Part shown: piece by piece, positions 48,771 to 59,296 of the stretch
Position numbering within the stretch: position 1 is the stretch's first letter
How the letters are laid out: the number at the start of each line of letters is the position of its first letter
Assembly: GCA_025618425.1 (NCBI GenBank)
Contig: CM046842.1
Span: forward strand, 24,551,062-24,615,061
DNA: 64,000 nt
Source of the DNA: Heliocidaris tuberculata
Taxonomy: Eukaryota; Echinodermata; Echinoidea; Camarodonta; Echinometridae
Direction: 5' to 3'
Program-made: the position numbers and the translations under genes
Notes under the pieces: model-generated
The model's database searches: none
Told to the model about the DNA's origin: nothing
Seen by the model: the letters and a program-made list of their open reading frames with translations, nothing else

Positions 48771-49784
48771 CGTAGCCAGGAGGAGGGCAGGTGGGGAAGG
48801 TCGCCCCCCAAAAAACTACTACTAAAAAAAAAAAAAAAAAAAAAAAAAATGAGAGCGAAAAAGCGGGGGGAAGTGAGAGAAAAAATGCCTATAAAGGTGC
48901 TACGAGCCGTTAGCTTTCTCTCAAAACTTGCTAAAACGTTAAAGGGAAATCCAGCCTTTATAGCAAGTTGCTTTGAAAGAAAGAGGAAAAATCAGGGAAG
49001 CAGATTGGTGAAAGTTTGAACGAAATCGGACAAGCAATAAGAAAGTTATGAATTTTTGAAAGTTGTAATCACTATGTATATATGGGAATTTCAAATTGGC
49101 CGAATAGGTAATGTCACTGTGATGTAGCTGTGGACAACTCCCCCATTCGCTCTAACACACAAAATGACTAAAATGTCACTTTTTTTTCAAAATTGCATTA
49201 CTCAGTACGATCTTTTCATTCATGAGGACCTATAACAATATGCTATCTCCAATATATTTTGAGTACTCGAGGGTAAAAGCGCCTCGAAGAAATCATCTTA
49301 TTATTAAGGTAGGATTGCCCTTTAAAGATTTCCACGCCTGTTACATACAGAGCAGGATTGCGTCCCGTGAATAACTGAAGAGCAGCCAGGGCGTCGAACT
49401 TAATTTCCGCCTAAAAAAATGTGCTATACGAGCCGCTTCTTTCTCACAATTTTGCTAAAACTTCAAAGCTTTCGCGCTTCGCGCGGGAAGGGGGAAACTC
49501 CCCCTCCCTGCACCCACCCCTGATAAATACAGTCAGTATATATTGCGTCCAAATAACTGAAAAGTAATCATGATCAGGGCGTCGAAATAACTTTCCGCCT
49601 TAAAAAAAGGTGCTACGAGCCGTTATATTTCTCACAAATTTGCCAAAACTTCAAAGCTTTTGCGCTTCGCGCGGGGGGGGGGGGGGGGGGGGGGAAGGGG
49701 ACTCCCCCTCCTTGCACCCACCATCCTGAGGAGCACTCTTTGCCAACCGCCCCCTAAAATTAAATCCTAGCTATGCGGTTGATT
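48771..49784. mobile_element. hAT-like repeat element, inverted copy
   Basis: Relative to the intact U2 equivalent (GGAATTACACATTATGCATG at 37023), this copy has about 1.0 kb inserted after ATTACAC. It starts GTAGCCAGGAGG, ends CTAGCTATGCGGTTG, and carries two to three of the ~200-bp units found at 29196-31204 in the opposite orientation. It has a poly-G run at 49674-49694. A TTAA MITE is nested in it. Confidence 0.75.
48939..49325. mobile_element. TTAA MITE M1, copy 2
   Basis: 387 bp between TTAA sites, homologous to 2725-3286 but about 175 bp shorter in the middle. Uninterrupted repeat units at 55205 and 55565 read AAAACGTCAAAGATTTC and AAAACGTTAGAGC, so the pre-insertion site here was AAAACGTTAAAGATTTC, proving duplication of TTAA. 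Confidence 0.88.
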
Positions 49785-50109
49785 ATGCATGAGCAGAAAG
49801 AGAAAAAAAAAAAAAAAATCACAGAAAATTAGAAAATTTCGAGTCTATTTCACAAATAAGAGCGATTCATTTGTCACCGATCATTAAAGTCTCTAAATTG
49901 GCAGTGCTTTTGTTTACAAATTGGAAAATTTTGATTGAATTTTTGCAATTTTCATTCACCCTGGTTAATTTAGTGAACATTTACAATTTTTTCAAACTAT
50001 GTTGGAGTGGAAAATGTGAATAATTGTTTCCAATTTGAAGAGGGAAACCTGATTAATTTAGTCCTTAAGAAAACTCTAAACTGCTGTGGGATAACTTCCT
50101 AAAATATTC

Positions 50110-50650
50110 ATGTTGATTTATGAAAAATTCACTCTAAATTCATTTAGCAACTTTGATACTAAATAAATAACTGAACTCGTTTTGATTATGTATGCTTGTA
50201 ACAGAGAAACCCTTCCGCGAAGTTATTTTAAAGACTGTATACCATTCCTTCTCCACGGTTTGCTATGCATGTTACTATCATACAGTAATGTGTAGCCCCG
50301 TTGTTGATTGTAAAAGGGGATTTCCCGTGAAAATACTGATACATAAATTATGTTGATTGTGTTATCGCCTTTCCGGATAAGAAGAGTCGCCATTTTGGAT
50401 AACCGGCGATCTGAGCTCACAATCGTTATAGGTACTATAGCTATTGTTTGATCAAAGATATGTGTGATTTACAGTGTGCCTTTTGAACTGAGCAGGTTAT
50501 TTTGAGCACTGTTGCGTGAATGAACTAACAAATTCTTCTTTGCTATACCTATGGTTATGCTCAGAATAAGGCCGGGTCACGTACTGGTCCGATGTGTTGA
50601 AATACATGTTTGGCCTGTTTAGTCTGTGTGTGTGTGTGTGTGTGGGTGTG
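50110..50650. repeat. Unit U4, block W and TG microsatellite
   Basis: Fourth occurrence of the W anchors (CTCCACGGTTTGCTATG at 50250, GCCATTTTGGATAACC at 50387, AATACATGTTTGGCC at 50602). (TG)n follows at 50627-50652. Similarity to the other units stops here, marking the end of the duplication cluster. Confidence 0.75.
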
Positions 50651-50835
50651 TGTGAGTTCTGGTAGTTGTTGTTGTTTTTTCGAATGAAGAATTAATCAGA
50701 TCCTGTGCATATACATTTTGTATGTAAAGTCACTAGGCTATTAAATTTATCAGGAAAAATATGTTTAAAATGTATTATTTAATTTCTGGCTTTCTTACCT
50801 CTAAATTAATAAACAACAAACTTGCTGTACATCAT

Positions 50836-51060
50836 TTAAAGGGGAATGAAAGGCAACAAACATTAGCCTGTAATCTTGTAGATAATTGTCAGTCTATTGT
50901 AAATATCTTGAGATTACTCTACTTTGATTATTTAAGAAGGACAATGTCTCAAAAAGTTGCAGTTTCCTTGCTAGACATTATCCCATGGGGGCTGCCATTT
51001 TCTTTAGAAAGTAATGTCAGAGCAGTGCAATATTTGAGATACCCACTGACCTGTAATTTG
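50836..51060. repeat. TTAA element M3, left end
   Basis: TTAAAGGGGAATGAAAGGCA begins about 180 bp that are inverted relative to 58700-58894 (shared AAAATATCTTGA, TTCCTTGCTAG, TATCCCATGGGG.CTGCCATTTT). The two halves could be the ends of one element interrupted by 7.6 kb, or separate truncated copies. Confidence 0.6.
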
Positions 51061-51920
51061 TATACTAGATACGATGACACTCATAATCACCTGTGGAATG
51101 CATGCATGACACTGGATTTTCTCATCGACATAATAGTAGCGCGCATTTGGGTGTCCGAAAGTTGACACACACGCTTCAACACAGGAATCGCACCACTAAA
51201 TGTATCAAAGTTTGCAAAGAATTGGACGTATATTCATAATTAGTGAATGAATCACTTTGGGGTGATCGGTTTATGAAGGTTTATGAAAATTCATTTCAAT
51301 ATCTTTCATTTGATGTATATATTGTCAAATTTACTTCAGTATCCAGTGATCATTTTTTCTTGAAAGCTAGCAATGTTCAAAATTTTGTCTATGGCAATCC
51401 ATCAAAAACCGCACATAAGTTACAGACACTATCGCCATTATTCTTCGACTGAAAAAATTCCAGGGGTCAGTGATGTCAGGGGTGATTGGTTTCAGAAGGT
51501 TGGATAAATTACCTATGTCCTGATATTAGGCATTATATGATTGGTCCAAAAACCAGGATCAATTTTTTTGGGATAAAGTTTTAAATCAATCAGGCAGAAT
51601 GTTGGGTAAATTTCTGGTCAAAGATTCACGTGACCAGCATTCGCCTTCCGCGCCCAGCTTCAAAACGAGTTTTTCTTGAAGGAGATGCTGTGATTTATAC
51701 AAATTTTTGAAGTGCGTATTCTTGCCTGAACTCTTTTGAATCAACTATATTACTTCTTGATGATTATTGGTACCAGTGTTGGAGTCAATAATAAATAAAA
51801 GGTCTGATTTAGGTAATTGTAGATGTCTTTTTTAAGGAGTGCATTCTGCTAGCGTCTATAATATCATTCGAATCATCCATTTGGGACCTATATATACCGT
51901 TGTAGTTGTAGGCGAGTACG

Positions 51921-52030
51921 TACTGTGAAGTGAATAAGCAACCAACATTGTGAGTGTGATATGTATTACCAGGGAGGTCCCTGGTATTACTTTGATATGG
52001 ATCATGATCTTTATGCCATGTCATATAACA
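51921..52030 (+). repeat. 110-bp direct repeat, copy A
   Basis: By eye identical over 110 bp to 57782-57891. Contains a perfect hairpin CCAGGGAGGTCCCTGG and opens a frame MYYQGGPWYYFDMDHDLYAM. Copy A ends exactly where the left arm of the large inverted repeat begins; copy A' continues into other sequence. Weaker similarity extends ~25 bp upstream of both. Confidence 0.85.
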
Positions 52031-52071
52031 CGGGCCGGGATTGCCCCCCCCCCCCCCTGAATCCGCCACTG

Positions 52072-52561
52072 CTCCTTCCTCGATATAAACCTGTCCGGAC
52101 TTTGCGATCTGCTTCTCAATCTCTCCTATCTCGATCTCATACTTTCTATAAACAGTATGGTCAACGTTCTTTTTCCTATGCAGCTTCATTTCTTTGGAAC
52201 AATCTCCCCTTTCAAATTCGCAATGCTAGTTCTGTTAATACTTTTAAAGTTATGCTTAAAAACCATCTTTTTAAATCATAAATCTCAAATCTGATATCCC
52301 TATATGGCCTTTCCATCCTTTATATTTGTGCAGTTATGCAAGGCCTCTACTACTACTATTAATTTGTGATAAGTTTTCATATTTTGGTTGTGCTTTGTAA
52401 TTTTTACTATTATTATGTACTGGAGGGTATTGATTTGATGTAATTTGTTGTGCAAAGTATTGGTTCTTTCTAGTCAACTTTCATCATTCTTTTGTCTTTT
52501 CGACCGCTTAGAGGCAATTTTGCAATTTGCGGTATATAAATTGATTATTATTATTATTATT
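52072..52561 (+). pseudogene. L2/CR1-like reverse transcriptase, 3' end (copied)
   Basis: Encodes PRYKPVRTLRSASQSLL... SYAASFLWNNLPFQIRNASS, VNTFKVMLKNHLF and a stop. This is the conserved C-terminal tail of CR1/L2-type non-LTR reverse transcriptases. The 3' UTR ends GCGGTATATAAATTGATTAT with (TTA)n. It is joined upstream, by the rearrangement, to the 110-bp repeat, making an accidental chimeric frame 51961-52281. Confidence 0.8.
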
Positions 52562-52765
52562 AAATGAAATAGGGTTCGTAATTCCGAAAATGAAATAGGG
52601 TTCATAATTCCGAAAATGAAAAAGGGTTCATAATTCCGAAAATGAAATAAGGTACCTAAAAAGGAGGGAGGGGGACTAAAACGACTGAACAGTCCCGCCC
52701 CCCCCCCCCCTCCATTTCAAGGGTTAAAAAAAAAGGGGGGAGAGATAAAAGAGGAAAAAACTATT

Positions 52766-53371
52766 ACAGAATAAGAACCAGTGAATTATCTGGCGGCCGC
52801 CGGATAATTTTATCTTTCCTTATGTTATTCTATGTTTTTATCCTTCTATCATATTCTCTATCTACATTCATTATGTTAAAAATAGGAAACGATAGGATAA
52901 ACACAAAAAATAACAAAAGGAAAGATAGAAGGATAAAACAAAGAATACCATGAGGAAAGTTAGAGAGAAAAGATGATGGAAGGAAAAACAACATAACATT
53001 GGTGTCCGCTAGATAAGTATTTGGCGGCCGCCAGATAATTTCTTTCTCAATGTAATGTTGTTTTCCTTCCATCATCTTTTCTCTCCAACTTTCCTATTTT
53101 TAACATAATGAACATAGACAGAGAAAATGATAGAATAAAAATAAGAATAACATAAGGAAAGATAGGAAGAGAAAAGGATACAAGAAACTTAAACAAAGAA
53201 TAACATAATGAAGACAGAAAGAGGAAAATAATGATGGAAGAATTTTTTTTTTAAAAGAATAACATAAAGAAAGACAAAAGGCAAAGATAAAATAATAAAA
53301 CAAAGAATGACATAAGGAAAGATAGAATTATCCGGCGACCACCAGATAATTCACTGGTTCTTATTCTGTAA
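52766..53371. mobile_element. Inner foldback core, left arm copy
   Basis: TTACAGAATAAGAACCAGTG, AATTATCTGGCGGCCGCC at the left and the inverse at 53328-53371. A third GGCGGCCGCCAGATAAT lies near 53022-53041. Between them are purine/pyrimidine-rich arms with CTTTCCTTATGTTATTCT words. No gene. Confidence 0.8.
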
Positions 53372-53689
53372 TTGTTTTTTTTTTTTTCTTTTCGCTTTTC
53401 TCTCTCTCCCTTTTTTGGACCCTTGATATAAGGGGGGGGGGTTGTTTTTGTCCTCCCTCCCTCCCCCCGGCTCCCGCGTTTTTAGGTACCTTATTTAATT
53501 TTCGGAATTATGAACCCTCTTTCATTTTCGGAAATACGAACCTTCGGAATTATGAACCCTCTTTCATTTTCGGAAAAACGAACCTTCGGAATTACGGACA
53601 TTCGGAGTAACGAGCCTTCGGAATTACGAACCGTCGGAATAACGAATCTATCGGAATTATGAACCTTTGGAATTACGAATATAACTCCA

Positions 53690-54840
53690 ACATGTTGCTG
53701 ATATTTTTTTTTTTTTTTTGCCCCATGATACAAAACTGCCAATATGAAATATTTATACCCCAACGATGAAGTTAGGTGTTGGCTTCTCTTTAGATGATTC
53801 CCCCCCCCCCCCCGACAATCACCAGGGGCCCACTTCTTGACTGACTAAAAGTATAATGAAGGTTGAGTTCTGGTCGGTAAACAATAATTTGTGAGCTTTC
53901 TCATTCTTATTATGTTAGTTTGGAAGACTTATCATAGTAGAAATGTCCCCTGAAAAGGATTGCTCTTCAAATGCAATCACACGAAAAATATGAATAGAAA
54001 CTGGGTGTCGATCCGTGTTGATGATTGGAGGGGGGGGGGGGGGGGATAACCCCTTAATTGATAATAACAATGAGAGTGAACGAATTTCCTTCCTTATTTT
54101 CGCATTGAAATTATGGCATTTCTTATTTCCTTACTTCTAATCATTAAAGAATGTGATGGTATTTCAAGATCAAACATCATGAGTTTGGATAATTATTAGT
54201 TTTAAGTTAATGTTTCATAATTCTTTTTTATTTCATCCAAAAATTTATATTGGGGGATGATAATACAGGCCACTCCCACCTCAAATTGTATTGGGGATAA
54301 AACCCCCATCCCCCCGGGATCGACACCAATGCTAGAAACAGCTGAAATGTTCGGGTGGAATATTTTGCGTGTAGTCCCCTATACACATTTCTGCGTACAG
54401 TGCATGTGTTAACAGTGCTATACCGTATAATCAAACTTTCCCAAATGTCTTTGAGACAGTTTCTTTCTCAATTCAATCTCATGACAATAACACAACTTTA
54501 TCGCTGAATGAGTAGTATTAACATCTAGTATGCTAAGAAAACAATAGTATTGCCGGTATACTAACATCTCAAAGTGGTAGGCCTACTTCCCGCCTTCTTT
54601 CCATTCCTTGTAGGTGCCTCTTTTTGTTGGTGCCCCCCCCCCTCGCGGCCCTACTGTTGGAAAGACGCCGCCGCCCCGTTGACGATGATTAAATGGAGTG
54701 TTGAATGAACGTCGTTATACGTTAGGCTGTCTTGCCCTCCCCCCATTCGAAAAACGGATCGACGCCTCTGCTTTTTTGATGGATTCAAACATCAAAAAAC
54801 TGCCCATGAATTCACAACTGATTTCAAATCAAAGTCCCAT
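53690..54840. other. Loop segment, no gene seen
   Basis: Contains poly-C at 53801-53814, poly-G at 54031-54045 and AT-rich sequence. Nothing else recognised between the end of the left arm and the element starting near 54845. Confidence 0.4.
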
Positions 54841-54844
54841 TATC

Positions 54845-55720
54845 ATTGGCAGATCCAGGATTACTTGAGGGAGGGGGCTCAATATTCACAAAAATTCATG
54901 AAAAGCAAAAAGCAAAAAAAAAATTATAAAATAACAAATAAAAAAAAAAAAGGTCCTCAGCATTTTGGGGCCCCTTTTTAATTCCAAAAATCTCTGACAA
55001 GCAAAAAACTAAAAAATAAAAAATAAAAATCTTCCTCAGCATTTTGGGGCCCCTTTTTGGCCCCAGAGGAGGGGGTCCGGACCCTCCGCCCCCCCCCCCG
55101 GATCCACCACTAAAAAAGCGAGAACGAAAAAGCGGGGAAAGTGAGAGAAAAAAAAGCCTAAAAAGATGCTACGAGCCATTATCTTTCTCTCAAAATTTGC
55201 TAAAACGTCAAAGATTTCGCGTTTCGCGCGGGAATGGGAAAATATTCCCTGCACCACCCCTGTTACATACAGTGCCATATTGCGTCCAAATAATTGAAAA
55301 GCAGTCAGGGCGTCGAGCTATAATTTTCCGCCTAAAAAAATTGTTTGCTGCGTGCTGTTATCTTTCTCTCAAACTTGGTAAAAGATCGGAGCTTTTGCGC
55401 TTCGCGCGGAAAGGGGGAAACTCCCCCTCCCTGCACCCATCCCTATTACATACAGCGCACTATTGCGTCCATATTACTGAAAAGCAGTCCGGTCCCGGTG
55501 TCGAACTTACTTTCCGCCTAAAGAAAGGTGCTACGAGCCGTTATCTTTCTCTCAAATTTGCTATAAAACGTTAGAGCTTTCACGCTTCGGGCGTGAGGGG
55601 AAAATTCCCCCTCCCTGCAGCCCCCCCCCCCCCCCCCACTAAAATGAAATTCTGGCTACGCGGTTGGACCCTTCACGTCTGCCCCCCCCCCTTATTGAAA
55701 AATCCTGTCTATGCCACTGA
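54845..55720. mobile_element. hAT-like elements with ~200-bp units, nested
   Basis: Begins with a GGCAGATCCAGGATTACTTG terminus; an inverted end GGATCCACCACT lies at 55098-55111. It is followed by about two and a half of the ~200-bp units of 29196-31204 in inverse orientation (GCTACGAGCC, GCGTCCAAATAATTGAAAAG, TTTCCGCCTAAA). It finishes at CCTGTCTATGCCACTG (55704-55719). Boundaries between the nested parts are uncertain. The direct word TCCTCAGCATTTTGGGGCCC occurs twice (about 54956 and 55034). Confidence 0.6.
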
Positions 55721-55724
55721 GGGT

Positions 55725-55915
55725 AGATTAAAGGAAAAACAAGGAAATACATAAGGAAAGAACATTTCTTTGTTTTTAATCTTTCCCCTTCTCCTTCCTC
55801 ATGCATTTCTTTGTTTTTCCTTTTATCTGTCCTCTTCTCTTTCCTAATATAGTTCTTTGTTTTCCCTTAATCTATCCTCTTCTCTCTCTCCTTATGTTTT
55901 TCTGTTCTATATATT
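55725..55915. repeat. Pyrimidine-rich palindrome remnant
   Basis: AAGGAAATACATAAGGAAAG is followed by several CCTCTTCTCTTTCCT and ATTTCTTTGTTTT words, the same unit family as 16855-17175. Shorter left arm. No gene. Confidence 0.65.
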
Positions 55916-55919
55916 TCTG

Positions 55920-57780
55920 CGTAGGCACTTGAAGGAATTTTCCGCGAATATGGCTAAACAGTTGTGTACAAAAAATGTTCCACCTGCCTCCCCCCTCCCC
56001 CTCCCGTAGATATGCCACTGAAACGAATACATGCGAGGAAATAAAGTTATGTATCTTCAGGCGAAATTTCTTTCTCGTTTTTCCCTCTAGCGTTTATTGT
56101 CCCCCCCCCCCATCTTTCTCTCTTCCTTCTATTAGGCCTACATCGTTGTCAGCCCCCCCCCCCGACCCATGAGGAACAATTCGATATGCTATCTAGCTTT
56201 CCAGCCATTGAAATTCGCGACATCCCCACTGCTTCCCTGTGCATTCCCACAACTCGCGATTTCACTACCTATGGTTGCATTGTTATGAAAGAGCGTCGAA
56301 GGCAAACAAACAAACAAATTAATTAATTGGCACATGCATCTGTACCTTGTTTCATAACATCTTTTATCAAACACAAAAAATGTTATAAGCAACTGAAAAC
56401 GTTAATCTTGATTGGATTAGAGCAATTTTGTCATAATTTGAATAGATAAACATCTGAATAATAAAAATAAAATTTCATCTGGTATAACTATTTGCAGTCG
56501 GTGCAAGTGTGGGCATATCAGTACGATGTCTGGCAATATGGGAGGAAGGGGGGGGGGGGGGGGGGGGAGTTGTCGGCGATGAAGCGATTTCACATCTACA
56601 TAATACCCAACCGTAATAGCAGTTTTATGCAACTTGTTCCAGGATTTTGAGCGAGCCAGAAATAATTAACCCGTCAATAACAATAGTGTCTCCGCTGTAT
56701 GCAAAAGCGTCGTGCGCGGTATAAAACTTTAATACACAATGAAACGAACGCGCTGTACGATAAACATGGCCAACGATTACATTTACATTTTAACAAAAAT
56801 ATATTAGCATCAAGGCAGAAGAGTGAATATTTGATCATAAATTTAGATTAGTAGTTAATCAAATTAGATTTTCTAGTATATTTCTTCATAGCTTAATAGG
56901 AGTTTTGTGTAGCACGAGGGAATATTACCAAACGAAAAATACCTTCACCCTCTTTTTGTTTGTACTATTTCATGATAAAAAGAAAGAAGAAGAAGAAAAA
57001 TAAAATGGTTAAGAAGAAGGTTAATGAATGAAATGAAAATGGTTAATGAATTCATGGTTGTTGTATAAGCAATTTCAATTAATTTGAAATAATAACTCTT
57101 TTAAAGCAAGGAATTACTCGACACACTATATAATTATATTAATTTATGTTCATGGGTGTTGCACTGCCTCCGCCAGTTTCTGATTTTCTCAAGCCCTCCT
57201 TTTTGACAATTAAGATTTCGGCATCTTTTGATAGTATAAGTATAGCCATAACACTAGTACTAGATATAACAGAAGTAAAGAAAGAAAAAAAAAAAAGAAT
57301 ATATATGTATATATATATATATATTATATATATATATATATACACCAGCACAAGTTGATACGCATTCCAAAGCCGTCGCTGTTCGCGGTATTTTTCAAGT
57401 AGTTTGGCTTCAAGCATATACATAAACCAAACAATAGAGGGGGGTATTCAACAATCGCGATTGCCAAAACTGCCCCACAATGTCAGTGCGGGCTTTTGTG
57501 GCGATCCACCTACTAACAAGATAAATTAGAACTTCCGCCGTATCGCTCAGTCGTCGTGTTGAGAACAATGCCGCGCCGCAGGCGCGCCGCATCATTCGGC
57601 GGCGCCGAGGACCCGCCGCTGTAAAAACATATAGGAAGAAGCCTTACAAGACGTCATTAAGATATCGTAAAGATGTCATGTTTACGACGTATGACGAGTT
57701 GGACGAGTTTTGACCAGTTTAAGACGTCTTTAAGATGTCAGTCTGCTATCAGGGTATATCGTTGTAGGTGAGTCGAGTAC
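55920..57780. other. Loop segment, no gene seen
   Basis: AT-rich, with (TA)n at 57299-57341 and poly-G at 56549-56567. A CpG-rich patch at about 57530-57620 (GCCGCGCCGCAGGCGCGCCG) followed by GACGTC/AAGATGTC words might be promoter-like. No exons could be assigned. Confidence 0.35.
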
Positions 57781-57781
57781 A

Positions 57782-57891
57782 TACTGTGAAGTGAATAAGC
57801 AACCAACATTGTGAGTGTGATATGTATTACCAGGGAGGTCCCTGGTATTACTTTGATATGGATCATGATCTTTATGCCATGTCATATAACA
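57782..57891 (+). repeat. 110-bp direct repeat, copy A'
   Basis: Second copy of 51921-52030. Here the frame starting at 57822 continues for 106 codons to 58142 (middle part DYVCMINKTGGYLTNLSCDP) without similarity to anything I recognise. It may be the undisturbed context of the repeat. Confidence 0.85.
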
Positions 57892-58699
57892 TTTTTTTGT
57901 TTACGATATTCTCTATGAATGGTATAACCAAGAATATCAGACAGTTATATTTTGGCCGAGCATTCGATTATGTTTGTATGATAAATAAAACTGGAGGCTA
58001 CCTCACAAATCTTTCGTGTGATCCCTACCCCAACCTAGAAAATTTGATTCAATTTTTTATTCAGTTTTCTTCGTGCATGGTTTTCCATTTTAATACCGAG
58101 TATTGCTCTTCAGATGAGCCCATCGTTGTGTGCACAAAATAGCGTACGATCGAGAGGAGAGCAAAACGTGAAATACCACTCGCCCTGATCCCTCCGTGCA
58201 TGATTTTCCCCGCTCACTTGAAATGTTTCAGCGCGCACCAATCCCCCACCTGTCCCCACACAAGCAGCGTGCTGTTCGCTCATGCGTTTCGAAATACACA
58301 CAGAGAAGGCAAATGATCGTTTCACCCCAAAAATGACCATTATGATAAACCCCCTTTTTTTTTTTTAGTCATTTACATGTACATTCAAATGAATATACGT
58401 TTATCCTGTCATATAACCTATTTGTGTCAAGATATTTGGTTGAGCTGTTGGTGGGGCACTTTTTTAATTTTGTTAAGCAGGATTTGGCATGCACATGTAA
58501 TTATTGTTGCCTGGTCAGACAAAGGTTTGTCAAATCTTCAAAGAAGTGACAAAGACCTACATACAACTGCTCGTAGATATCACCTGTGCGAGATGCTGGG
58601 GTACCAAGATGGCTGCCATTTTGCATTGGTGGCTTTAGTTGTACAAAAGCTATTCATTATACAACATCATATCCATTGTGTACAGGTAAATGGACATGT

Positions 58700-58894
58700 A
58701 CTACTATGACATCACAGTTTTTCAAAATGGCAGTCCCCATGGGATAATAGCCTAGCTAGCAAGGAATCTGCAAATTTTAGAGAGATTGTTCTTCTTACTG
58801 AGTAATCAAATAAAAGTATTTTCAAGATATTTTGAACAAGATGACAATTTCTCACATGATTATCAGCTGTTTGTTGACTTTCATTCTCCTTTAA
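58700..58894. repeat. TTAA element M3, right end
   Basis: Ends TCATTCTCCTTTAA and is inverted relative to 50836-51030. Lies inside the loop near the right arm. Confidence 0.6.
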
Positions 58895-58979
58895 GATTCA
58901 AGACGTATTCAATGCTGTGTCGTCATAAGAAATCGATTAGATTTTAGGTGTAACCAGCCAAAAATCCATCTTCTTTAAT

Positions 58980-59165
58980 TCCACGGGACTAATTAGAGAG
59001 AGAAAAGGAGAAAAGGAGTGAATGAAAGTGAGAACAAGAGACAGAGAGGGGGGGGGGGGGGAACGCGAGATTAAAGAGGAAAGAAGAGAGTTAGACATGA
59101 AAGAGGAGGAGAGAGAAAGAAAGAGATAGAGAGAGAGAGAGAGAGGGGGGGGGGGGGGGACGGGG
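58980..59165. repeat. GA-rich and poly-G low-complexity tract
   Basis: (GA)n interrupted by two poly-G runs (59048-59061 and 59146-59159). No gene. Confidence 0.85.
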
Positions 59166-59296
59166 GTGAGTATTTCATTTAGTTATTTATCTAGTTGTCT
59201 TTTTTTACCCTGACTAGCCTAGTCAGTACTGTTATTAAAACACTGTTGTCCTTTAAGTTACATGCTGTTTTTCCGAAGGTTCGTATTTCCGAAGGT

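Larger units (their letters stand above)
52029..53679. repeat. Left arm of a large inverted repeat
   Basis: Reverse complement of 59297-60946 with few mismatches over about 1.65 kb. Content in order: 41 bp of a hAT-like MITE (52031-52071), the 3' end of an L2/CR1-like element (52072-52561), then a foldback element (52562-53679). It stops inside the MITE that is complete in the right arm, so this arm is the derived copy. Confidence 0.9.

Noticed and set aside
53491..53763. Frame encoding repeated ENERGFIIPKVR
   Set aside because: Translation of the TTCGGAATTATGAACC array of foldback F2; no start, splice or protein context.
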